Shown here: positions 29,235 to 41,300 of the stretch, piece after piece
Numbering within the stretch: the first letter of the stretch is position 1
Layout: each line of letters begins with the position of its first letter
Assembly (NCBI GenBank): GCA_024349245.1
Contig: JALDNG010000007.1
Coordinates: forward strand, 2,935,001-2,999,000
Length of the DNA: 64,000 nt
Reading direction: 5' to 3'
Origin: Neodontobutis hainanensis
Taxonomy: Eukaryota > Chordata > Actinopteri > Gobiiformes > Odontobutidae
Translations under genes and position numbers: made by a program
The notes under the pieces: model-generated
Database searches by the model: none
What the model was told of the DNA's origin: nothing
What the model saw: only the letters and a program-made list of their open reading frames with translations

Positions 29235-31740
29235 TGAACGCTTAAAAACACTGCACTGTCAGAATGATGAAGTAAAAAGAGACATTGTCTCAGTGAGGGT
29301 CCTCTGTAGCATTTACAGATGTTAACAAAAAGGCTTTCATTTATGGGATAGACAGGTGCTTTTGAACTATTTTAGGAACAATGATGCATGCCTGCTGCTA
29401 AACCTTCATAAAAGCAGCACCACTGTGGATACTGTAAAATGTTGAGGTGGAGATCATTGAGCTTCAGCATAAGAGAGTGTTTGAGGCAACGTAAAGCCCT
29501 GAAGAGAGACTGCAACCCTTCTGCTTTTTTCTCCTCATGTCTTCTTGCGTTTTGCCAAGTGCCAGGAAGAATACTCGATGTATTTCGACTCAACTTGCCC
29601 ACAGGTGCTTGCAGCTTGCAGAGAGACGTCAGAGTTGGAAGAATGCTGTGGTAAGATTTTTGTTTCCTGCAAACTGACACCTCTCCCAAACATGTAATTA
29701 ATCACAAAAAGTTGCAGCAAACTATTAGTTAGAAGATGACAGGCAGGGGTTGAGAAGTGGCAAGGAGAAAAAGGTTGATTCACAGAAGGCTAAGAATAGT
29801 GTGTGTACATCCACACATGCATACACTAGTGTTTGTGGCCTTGCATTTTCTTCACGGCAAGCATCTTGTTCGCTCCGGAGAAGAAACACAGCCAATCAGC
29901 CATGAGCTATGAACAGCCAGGTCGGATTAGGTTTGTGTCATTTGGCCTTTGTGCTGATAACACTACACAATGAGTGGCACTTCCCTAGCACCACTTCACC
30001 TCGGCCATCCCACACTTGTCAGTCAGATAGGCTGTCAGTTAAAAGATAAAATGAAGGGTGGAGAAGGGACATTGTTAGTTTGTGAGTTTGGTATCAGATG
30101 TTGGTAGTCAGCTGTTTAATGTTTAATTCAATCAACCTTCTGAAGTAATTGTACTTTTGAGAAAGAGAATACTACGCCTGGCATTATAATATAGTTACTG
30201 GGCCTTTATAAGAATCCAACTATTAATTAGCCTTATACAAACTACCATCTTACACTCACTCTAATAATAATGATAATAAATAACTTTTATTTGCTGTGGG
30301 AGTTTAGCAGACAGGGTATTTCTAATGAGGGTCACAGAAAGAGGGGACAGCCTAAAGCAGAGCAGACCGGAAAGTTGACTGGCACATTAGTCGGTCTCTC
30401 CCCATCACTCTAGCTAATCCAAGAAGACAAGGGATCACTTGAGTTGTGGGGATGACCATGGGAATAGGGGTTTGGCAGCTTGGGTATAGCGGGGACACAT
30501 CTGTCTAAACCAATTTACTTTTACATTTTGCCTGCTGCCATGTAATCTCTCTCTTTACCTTACAGCTCTCATATATGTAAACTTTATGTTAAAGTTACGT
30601 TCAATTTCTTTCTATTTATAAATTAACCGAAATCTCTCTAAAACACACAAACACTTTTAAGCTTTTCACGCTCTTCTGCCCTCATTCCAATTACTGTTTT
30701 ATAAGAGGCTCATCACCTTTTCACACATATCAGTGGCGATTAGCCTCCTGGAATAACAACGGCAGAATATTCTCCTGGATAGATTTAGTGAGTCTGTCAA
30801 CAAGCATCAGTTCAGCCTGGATGAGACCCATGTCAAACACTACCTCTCTATTTCAGAACAGACGCACAGCTGCCAAACACCGTTATTGAACTGGCACTAC
30901 CAAAGCATAACCAAACCACACTTCTCCTGACAGAAATACTAAAGGTGTATGCTTAAGAAATATTAATGTCAAATTTAATCAATCATTATTCCCCTTGACG
31001 AAAATCCTGTTTGAGGTGTAGCAGCATTAGCAATTTTTAGCTTTGGAAAAGTCTGGATATCCCACATGTGAAATGTGGGGAACAATGAGCCTCCTCTCTG
31101 CCTGTCAAAATATTTTGTCTTTTGTCCGAAGGAATGCCTGCATATGAAGGGACACAAAGTAGTTCCTATACGGACTGATGGGTAAAGGCAATGTCTCCAC
31201 CTATCGATGAATATAAGAAACTGCAATTCACCAACTCATGATATATAACTTTATTGGTAGGATTTATTTATTTATATTTTAGCACCAGTTTTTTTTTCTT
31301 TATGCGGAGTTGTTATTGTTTTATTGAGCTATATTTAGCAAATATTACAACGCATTTGAAGACACAATTAAAGCCACTGTACAGTAGGAGACAAACTTTT
31401 TTTAATAAAAGCCTTTGCATATTCAGTACTTTTAGAGCAAATAGAAACATTCAAGAAAAGCATAGTAAAAAGGAGCATTTTTGTGTTTCTATACATTCTT
31501 ATATACAGTGTAGTCTATTAGGACAGTACAGAGGTTTAGTAAAACAATTCAATCTCATAATTCAAGATTATTATAAAAGATATACTTTAAAGGAGATACA
31601 CATACATAAAACAGCACAGTGAGTGGTTTTTATATTGCTTTTTTATCTGTTGTGGGTAAATTAAAATAGCTATGAATCTTGTTAATAAAAAGAGTAAAAT
31701 AAAATATCTCAGGGTAATAAGATGACACCCAATGTGATAA

Positions 31741-32144
31741 TGCAAACAAGTCTAGAGCAGTAATTTATTTAGAAAAAAAACACACACACAAAGCAAACTA
31801 TGAGCAGAATGTAATGCTTGTTATATGAGTGGATCAAAAAGCGGAATATGTTTGTTATGGAAAAAGCAAGTTTGTGATCACTTGTCATGTTTTTGTTCCC
31901 TCTTGCTATCATTTCGAGTGCATCGCAACAATAAGTTATTTTGGTCCAAAAGAAAAGGGTCTTACACAAAAGAAATGAGGCTGGTTTCTGCTAACATAAG
32001 AGAATATTTACTTTGTCAAACTTGTTTTGTTTTTTTTTTTACACAGAAAGAAGTTCGAGTGGGTGGATAAAGGTAAGAGTGTAAATGTTGGAGGAGACGG
32101 TTCCCTGAGCGTCTGTACGGGTGTGTCTTGGTCTGTGGCATGAC
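31741..32144 (-). other. Probable 3' UTR of the drebrin-family gene
   Basis: The nearest AATAAA downstream of the stop codon reads on the minus strand at 31,769-31,764. It would give a 3' UTR of roughly 0.4 kb. A second cluster near 31,262 is an alternative. Cleavage sites cannot be seen from sequence alone. Confidence 0.4.
31764..31769 (-). terminator. Candidate polyadenylation signal AATAAA
   Basis: Reverse complement of TTTATT, about 375 bases beyond the TGA stop of the drebrin-family gene. It is the first such signal on that side. Confidence 0.4.
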
Positions 32145-32290
32145 TCATTGTGGTGATATGGTCTCCACATAATTGGCAGGGAACAAGCCTTGATGACCAT
32201 CTTTGCTCCACCCCCTCCACCAGGCTTTGTCCACCGCTTCCACGTCCCTAATGATGTCACCGGGTTCAAAGGAGATTTCTGATTCGTCCT
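32145..32290 (-). CDS. dbnl-like: Drebrin-family exon 16 (SH3 domain, stop)
   Basis: Residues 756-803. The acceptor is TATAG, and the frame joins exon 15 through a split Glu codon. It carries the SH3 core with EISFEPGDII, the tandem Trp ligand-binding residues (779-780), and the GLFPANYVE end with its conserved Pro and Tyr. TGA follows five residues after the domain (TISPQ), so the SH3 is truly terminal, as in DBNL. Confidence 0.93.
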
Positions 32291-35200
32291 CTATATAGGG
32301 ACCACAAAATAACATGGTTAAGGCCGGCTAATTATACATCATATGTGAGTGGAAGCACTTACATGCTTTACAATTATCTCAATTGCAGTTGCTTACCTGC
32401 TTGATAGTCATACAGAGCTCGGACGCACATTTGTTGCTCGGCTAAAACCTATGAAAAGGAAGTGAGTAGTGGGAAGAAAATGGAGTCAGAGAATGGCTGT
32501 TATCGCCGCAGGCGTTTTTGTCTTTTTAAACGAGCAACTTATTCCCACTTTTCTGCACTTCCAATCTGCTCAAAAGTATATAATTTGTTGCTACGACTGT
32601 ACCTCTTGTCCATTTTCAGAAACCTTTGTATAATTATAGTCAGGAATGTCCTCCTCATCGAACGTGTTGAGGACATCACAGTACACTGCAAGTTCTGGGG
32701 AGTCCAGCTCAGTGTCAGATGGACTCAACGTGTGGTCTGCAGAAAATGAATCATCACATACCAGGCAGTATTACAACTTTTAATTACACTTTAAATATTT
32801 TATACGCAATAGGATATGCTCTAACCTGTGCCATTGTGCTCCTGTGAGTCTCCATTTGGGATCATATTCATTGGCAGGTCTGCAGTCACACATTTGATTT
32901 CCTGACTCTGAGATCTGGCATCTTAATAAAAAGGAAAAAAGGCACTTACTATAGCATTTTAAATCAAAGGGATGCAGTTTGGTATGATAAATATACTGCA
33001 CTTATTATTATTTTTATAAATATTTTTATAAATGGTATCAAAAGGTGTATTCAGTAATAGCATTTAAATTTTAAATGTAAATGAGAGTTCTGGGATTTCT
33101 TTTTAACTTTGGCCTTGTTTACTAATTATTACATTAATACAAGACATTTAATGAATTATGAATGTTTTACAACCAATGTAATATCCTAACCAGGCTTACA
33201 TTGGCTCAATTTACCTGTGGCCGCTAAGACTTCCTCATTTTGGGAAAGCTGGGAAGGTTCAACAGGGCCCTCATTCTCTTGTAATTGGTCATGTACGTCC
33301 TCAGCAGCCATAACTTTATTTTCCTCCTGCACCAGCTCTACTGGTTCCTCTAGTGTTGCAGGAACAAATGTAATTTCCACTCGGTCCTCTTCCTCTTTCT
33401 CCTCTTCCTCTGCTTCCTTTAGTTCATCCTCTGGCTCCTCACTGTTAGCTGTCTTTTCCGTGATTTCCTGCACCTCTTGCTGCTCTTGTTCTACCTCATC
33501 GTTTATCGTTTCTTCTGTTTGCTTCTCCAGAGCTGAAGTCTCCTCTGGTTCTGGTTCTGGTTCTCGCTCTGGTTCTGGTTCTGGTTCAGATTCTCGCTCT
33601 GGTTCTGTTCGTGATTGATTATAATTTTTCCTGTCATCTGTTCCTTCAACATCCTCCTCCTCCTCATCTTCCTCAATGAGAACTGCTTGCACTTTGTAGC
33701 CAATGTCTGAGACAAGCCCTTGATCAGCTGCAAAGAGATCTAAAAAAAACAAGAACAGTTTACTTGAGCATGTGTGCCAGTAACGGATTTATAAACTAAA
33801 CATTGAAAAAAACATTTAATGACCAATTATGACCACTCAGAAGTAAAAAACATGGATTACACAGTCACCGTGTCAAAGTCTTCATCTACAGTTATAATCA
33901 TTTGGTGACCGGGATGTTATAGCATTTTAACCAGTTATAAAACTCACAATACCCCCATTAAGGACCACCATTTCTGTATTTTGGAATATTTCCTACTACT
34001 CTACTATTGTTGACTCTTACCTGTGTTTGGCTGTTGCCTCTCAGGAAGTGAAGCTGTTGGAGCCAGTTGTATTAAACTGGGCTCAAAACTGAAAGTGTTG
34101 TGCTCTGCTGAGTTGGTGGTATTTAGAGGCAAGGCTGAATGAGACGTGGTGTTCTTTGTTAAAGGCGGCAACACAGAAGCCAGTAATGTAGGGGACGCTG
34201 GAGGTGCAGATGGCTCTGTGGGTGATTGCGCCCTGGCCTTTACCTGGCTGATAGTTTGTGGGACACTAGACAGGGCTGAGATTGGAGGGTTGGGGCGAAG
34301 TGGGGACAGGGGAGGGGACAAGGGGGTTCTTTGTGGAGAAGTGGATGGCAGGAAAACCGGGCTTGTAGGTGGAGATGTGGCACGGAAGAGAGGAGAGGGA
34401 GGAGCCCTGGAGAAAGGTGACACCAGAGGAGAACTGCGAGGAGAAGATCCCACGCTCTCCTCTGCTTTAGAGAAGATGAAGGCTGTGTCTGTCAGGCTGC
34501 GTTGGTAGCGTCTGAAGGGTTTACCTGGAGAGAAAAGAGACCTAATATGTACTCACTGCAAAGGCATTGTCTACAACACCAATTTTCTGCTTGTTAAAGA
34601 GTACATCTGAGGTAATATTTTACATACCAGTGCGGGAAGGACTGGTAGGGTTCTGTGATGATGATGATGATGATGACGATGACAGCTGCCTGAAGAATTC
34701 TCGAGGGTTCATGGAACGCTGGGACACTAATGCAGCAGCCTCCTGAATTAGAAGCATATTATTTATATTAATTTATGGCAAAATAGGGACTTTACAGAGT
34801 CCATTATTCATTCACTCCACAGTCACACACTGGTTGCAAGCTACTTTTGTAGCCACAGCTGCCCTGGGGCAGACTAGGTGAGACATAGCAGCGATATCGC
34901 ACCTTCGGCCTCTTCGAACACCAAACACACTCACACATTCATACACCAGTGCCACGGAAACTGGAGGTTAAGAACGTGGATCGAACCAACGACCGACACT
35001 GTGCCCTGCTTTGGTCACATTAATCTCAAAAGGGGTCCATAACTGATCAGATGTCTTTGAAAATGCGTTATTATAATAATAATGTATTGGATTTATATTT
35101 AGAGAGCTCATTATTCATTTACTTCATAGTCACACACAGGTGGTGGAGATGTGGCAGTCATTTTGATCCTACAGACTCTCCAACCTCCCTCTCTTGCCCA

Positions 35201-35343
35201 AGGACACAACGACAGTATGAACCAGGAAGAGCGGGAATTAAACTGAAAACCTTCCAACTATAGGACAACTACTACCACCTGAGCCACTGGTAACATAACC
35301 CCAAGAGTAACACATATGAATTAAAACACAAGTTTCTTGTTTT

Positions 35344-35375
<32 letters not shown>

Positions 35376-38300
35376 TATTCTTATCATTTAATTTTTTGAG
35401 TTAATTTTATTAGATGAGGTGTTTTTCACTATAGCAGAATGTAAATAAAAGCTCTTGCATCTGTTTTGACACATTGCTGATTCAAAAAACTAGAAAAAAA
35501 ACGATGGCATACTTTTAGACTGTATAGACATTGGCAACATTGACTTACTGCTGCTTTCTCAATGGATTCACTTCTTCTAAGACGAGCTCTCATGTCTTCT
35601 TCATGTTCTCTCTGATGCTGTTCCTGTCAACATAGAAACATAGCACATGACATGTATTAACTGCCTTAAAGTCAAAACGAAGCATGTATTTGCCTTCAGT
35701 TCTATACACGGCGCACTGATTTCAATGTACATATTTATTACATACATGTCGACTGGAAGGAGCTAAGTGTCAAAAATGCTGTCACCCCTTGTCATTTGTT
35801 TGCTATGCAGGTACATAATTCCACTTAAGTGGAATAATAAGTCTTTTTCCAGCCTGTTTGCACATTGTGTCAAGGGCTTTACACATTACCACTATTGTTC
35901 AGAGTATATCCAATAAAATCCTGTGTGCACAAACCCTTTCACTTCACATCACCCAAATGACCTGTTGTAATGGCCACACATAATGTCCTATAATTGCTTA
36001 TAAAAGTGTACTTACATGTACCTACTATGAAAATATAGTACATTTTACCCACCCATTTAAATGTTTCTTTCCTGCGTTGTTCTTCTTCTTGCTCAGCTTC
36101 TTTCCTTCTGGAAGACATGAGACAAGTTCAATATAGATCTGGCCACTAGAGGACAGTATCAGCACACTGCTAAATGTCCTTACCTCTGTTCCTCTATGAT
36201 CTTTAGCTTCTCATTCATCTTTCGGTCTCTCTCCTCTGCATCTCTCCGTTCTTTCAAAACTCTCTCTCTTTCAAGTCGCCGTCTCTCCTCAGCTGCCCTC
36301 TTCCTCTCCTCTTCCTTTCTCTCTTCTTCTTCCCGCTGACACACAGAAAACACAACACAAAATAAGTGTTGCTGCTTGGTGATACTATTAGAAATAATAG
36401 GAGCTAATTTGATTGAAAGAAAAAGGTACCTCTGCGCGTGCCCAAAAAGAATCCCTGTTTATTCGTCTCATTTCCATTGCGGCATTAGTTTTTCTGTAAT
36501 TTGTCCCCTGTTTCAAAAACAAGAATTAGGTATTTTTAGATTCAATAGAGAAAAGAGAAAACACTTATAACAGTTATAAGTCAGGCTGTGTGCGTCTGAA
36601 AATCAAATTTGAACAAGCTGCTCAATGCTTTGTCTCCATCTAGTGGATCTTTGTAGTATTACATTAGACTTGCCACTATCTCCTCCGTGTCCAATGATTT
36701 GGAGCTTCTCCTCAGCCACTGTGTGGAAGCATTGTTCTGGGCCTTACTAAGCTCAGCCCTTATTCGTTCCTCCGTCACCTCCTCTGGTTTTTCTGCTTTA
36801 AGGAACACATGTGCTTCCTGAAACATAAAGAATATCAAATGTATAGGCGCATAAACAAATAAATCTGTCCATGCATACAATGTAAACTGCAGCCAGTCAC
36901 ACACTAAAGACAGAAATCCATAAAAGTACATAATCTGTTGGTCTTCATTTACTCTTTCTGACAGTTATGCATACTTACAGCCAAACAATTGTGCAACAGT
37001 GTTGGTTTTAAAAATAGAGAGAGAACAAAATATTACCAGGCTTAGGCAAGAGGCAAGGAATATATTGGTTTGGATGGTTATGCAAAGCAGTGAAATGTGA
37101 AACAGGAGTAAGTCAGGGAAAAACTATGCTTTCATTTAAATGGAAATCAAGTCTTAGTCATGTTTATTTTTTTTCTGTGTTAGGGCCCTATGTGTACTTG
37201 TGGAATTTACAGTGTACAAGCTACAAAACAACGTCTTACCTAAACAAATATTTGTCCAGTATGTTACATGGACGTTGTTTGTTTGTTTTTTCAGATGGAC
37301 TAAAGCCCTACGACCAAACGAGACTAAATGCTACCTGTTTGCACTTTCACAAGAAAAATCACTTCTGTGAAAGAAATAAGCCAAAATAAACTACGTTGTG
37401 CTTATGGCAGTGCTGGTCTATGTAGCGTATGTCTAGAAGCATTTGTGTGGTTTGAGAATCTTTTCCATTAAGAAAAAGTCTACACTTGTTGATAGAGGGC
37501 CAGGTCTGTCTCCAGCAGGAAACCACAGCTTTATCTGAGTGACAACACTGACACTGACACAGAGCAGAGCACACAAAGCCGCCTATAATACATGTCAGGG
37601 CAGTGTAGAAGCCATATTACTCTAGATGCCACTGCCAAACTCATACATCTACACACAAGCCCTTAATGCTGTCAGAGGCCTAGCTGAGATCATGAAAACA
37701 GATCAAACCACAGCCCAGCTCTTAGTAACATACACAGTTTGTAATATGCAGGCACAATGGCTGTGATAAACATAATGATAATATGCTCTATGTTTTTGAT
37801 AAGATATTATAGTTACATGTGCTATTGATTCCAAAGTAGGGAAATCTCAGTTGGCCAAACACGATGTTGTACAAGAACCTATAGTGCTTCTCTTTTTCAC
37901 ATCAGACGAGGTCACTATATATTGACAAGTGGCCTTTGTTCAGACACTCCACCGCCACAGCTGTGTTGTGTTATTTCATCATTTCAATTCAAATCATACA
38001 ATGGGAAAATCTGCACCCTATTCATATTTTAGTTTTCATAACTTAATGCAACAATAGAGTACAGTCTGCTACACACACCCAAATTTGCAGACTCGCCTTG
38101 ACAAAACCCCCTCACTGCCAGCTGGGACATGCAGCAAGTTAGAAGCTAGAAAGCTCGTCTTGATGGTTGAAATGTTTGGAACACTGTATAAAGAGACAGT
38201 GCCTATGATGAAGAGAATACTGTTTGTGATTTGTCTAGTAAATATAAGTACTGCCTTAATTAAAATATAGCAGAATCACATCCCACTAACTGAGGTTATC

Positions 38301-41300
38301 CACATCACTGTAGATTTATGTGTGCATATGTAGATGTATATGAGTGTTATAGAGGTTAGAGACACAATCACACACACACACAAACGCATACACACAAACC
38401 ATCTCATGGAGCAGACAGGGGCTTCCAGACAGCTCACAAAAATCCCAGACCCTTTACTCATGCTTTTCAAAAAAGGACACAAAAAACAACAAACATTCCA
38501 CAAATGCTTTAGCAGTTGACTGGGTGATGCCTTTATATGGAAACAAGTGAACTCAGGGGTCATTTAACCCTATCTGGTTTCACAAAGAACCACCGATAGA
38601 AATGTCTTGCAGAATAAATATTTCTTAATTTCATTTCATTTTTATTTTATCTTTCACCACTTGAAAATTGAGATTTGTCTGTGTTAAAAATAAACCTTAA
38701 CTGTGTTTTTTAAACCCATGTCATGCAGGACAAATTGTAATGGGACAGGAAGTGGACTGAGCACAGGAAGAGCCCAAAACAATGCAAAGTAAACCAATGT
38801 GAGTAAATATAGAATTCCAAAGTCCAAGGATGATGAAAGAACACAACAAAGTGCAAGCAAGAAACGACTCTTGAGATAATTTCATTTTTTACTTTAGTTT
38901 AACTTATAATTGTGAGTAAACAATTTACTGCAGAACTATTTGTAGATGTGGCTGCGTGTACCTTGAAGAAGCTTTTGATTGCTGGAATGTGGTTGGCACA
39001 TTCTGTCCTTCTATAGTCGTCGACATTTGGGCCGACCTGTGGACAAAAACAGGAAGTAAGGCGCTTGCATTCATATCAAACTTGGGGTAGACAATAAAAC
39101 CAGAAAGAAAAGTAGTCTCTGGAAATTTAAGGAATAAACTAACACCAGTTGATGTAGTGGAGTGGAAACTGTCTTTGCCAAACTGACCAAAACGTGTCCC
39201 AGCCAAATTCTGCCATGTAACTAAGCCTCAATGCCTTTTTTTATTCAGAAGGGTGTGTTAGATTAGTCATTGTTGCTTAATAGTCAGCAAAAAACATGTG
39301 CATTCACAAAGAATACATTTTTTTATTAGCTCTTAGGAGGATACCAGCCACTTACCCAGTTAACCATAGCAATCCGTGTGCTCCCAGTCTCTGTATTTCC
39401 TAGTCTGCACAGTCCGTACTGGGGCTTGGCGATGTGAAACTTGACAGCCAGCTCCGCTACACCACCCACTGTGTACAAAGACAAATACAAAGACTGTAAA
39501 ATAAGCAATCCATAACAGGCCATACTTTGCTGTAAAACATATGACCACAGTCAATATTATTACCCGATAGTATTTTTTATTACATTATTATCTATTTGCT
39601 TCTTGTTTGGGACCAGAAACTCAACATTTTTATTTTACACGCCACGTGACAATGCACCTTACCTCCTGAGTCAGCCAGTTTGAGCTTGTTGCTGATTCCA
39701 TCGTAGGAGAATAGTGCCCTGTAGACACATAAAGGTCATAGAAAATTGACTGAATGTTTAATAAAGCACCTAAAAAGCGTTATAGAAATTTAAGGACAAA
39801 ATGACAAATTGTGCATGAGTGGTCAATTACTGTGCCCCAAGGGACAAGACAGAAGCACGCATGGTTAGAAATGTGAGTGCAAAACTTGGACTAAAGCAAA
39901 ACATGCTTTCCTTGAGTCTACTACATCTCAAAAGACTTTTTCTGTGACAATGCTCTTGATTGTCTCCATTTACCTTAATGCCCTTGGTACCCACAGGACC
40001 CGAAAGATAAAGTCTGGTTTAACCACACAAGTCTTCAAAGTGTCAACATTACTTATTGAGAAAATAACCAAAATGTAAAAAAAATACAGCCATTCACAGC
40101 TACAGGGTTTCTACAGGTAAAAACCTGCCCTACCACACCCTGCTGTCACAGAAACCAATGGTGCAGGTCATTGTGTGTTATTATTACTTTAATACTGCCC
40201 TGCTTAATCAACTGCAAGAAAAGAAGAGATGACATGTAACATAAATACTGAAGAAAATTAAAGCCACTGGAAGATTAAATGCTATCTCAATTATGAAAAT
40301 TAGCATTAGGTACTGAAAAAATAAACCTACTTTACAAACCCATGTATGGTTTAACACAGCACGGACCAAACGTGATCCTGAGCTATGGGTGTGTTCTGAA
40401 AGAGGCCAGGGATAAATGGATGTGACTTTAAAAAAGTGGCCTGTGGAGTGACGAATTGTTCTCCTTTGTGTGTGAAAGACTGGAGTGCTCGTCCAGAGTG
40501 TAAATTGCTCTGTAGAACTCCAGGGGGTGTGTCAAAAACATCTGTCGGTCATAAGCAGCTATTACAACAGGCCAAAGGTGAATGTGTAGGTTTGTGTACG
40601 TGTGTTTTTCATGGTATACAGAAAGATCTACAGATACAACATAAAGTTACATTTATGTATCAAATGCACATACAAATCTCTTCCTCTGGCACAGTCTGAA
40701 TTGTGGCGATGAATACGTGGTCATACTAAGGATGGTGTGTACTCTGATACCAGACTTAGACTAAACTAACAGTGCCCTTGTTTTTAGCCTTACGCTTTTT
40801 TAAAGCACTTGTACCTTAAAATCTCTAGCTGCTTTTCTCTCTAGCGCTATTGAGGCATGTAATCAAAGGGCCAAAGAAAACTTAGGGAGGTGATGAATAC
40901 TAACACTCTCCTTGCCAGATCATGTCTAAGGCTCGGGGCCTATTTCTGAAGCAGACATTATTGAGCTGTGATGCTTAATGTGAAGTTTATTCTAGCATTA
41001 GTGGATTAGAGCTTAATATTTGTTTTAAAGCAACCAGTCATACAATAGTGTCACAAACGGAGGGTCATCAAAGACACTGCCCACATACAGTATTTTTGCA
41101 TTACTCATCACAGCTCAATGCTGTATGGGCTCTAAACCACTTGAAGCACTGTTTTTTTTGTAAAAACTGTCTTTCTTTGTTCTCACAGCAAAGAACAACA
41201 ATGCCAGTTTGTGACAGTCCCCAAGAATCAATCCCTATGTTGTGGATGATATTGAGTTAGCTGGACACTGTATTTGATGAGGCACACTTACACTAATCTT

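Larger units (their letters stand above)
27876..31740. other. Intergenic DNA downstream of the drebrin-family gene
   Basis: No exon-like frames were found. It contains a poly-T block at 28,757-28,797 and a poly-A block at 29,211-29,234, both possibly retroelement tails, although I could not identify the bodies. A second minus-strand polyadenylation signal cluster (TTTATTTATTTAT on the plus strand near 31,262) could mark a longer 3' end of the drebrin transcript. Confidence 0.5.

Noticed and set aside
33217..33618. 133-codon Ser-rich frame on the plus strand
   Set aside because: Antisense shadow of drebrin-family exon 12, whose Glu codons read as Ser in reverse.
34146..34508. 120-codon Gly-rich frame on the plus strand
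   Set aside because: Antisense shadow of the proline-rich exon 11.
36671..36677. GT donor GTGGCA for drebrin-family exon 5
   Set aside because: It keeps frame but is a weak donor and drops the conserved Val; the GC donor GCAAGT fits homology better. It is kept as an alternative in the findings.
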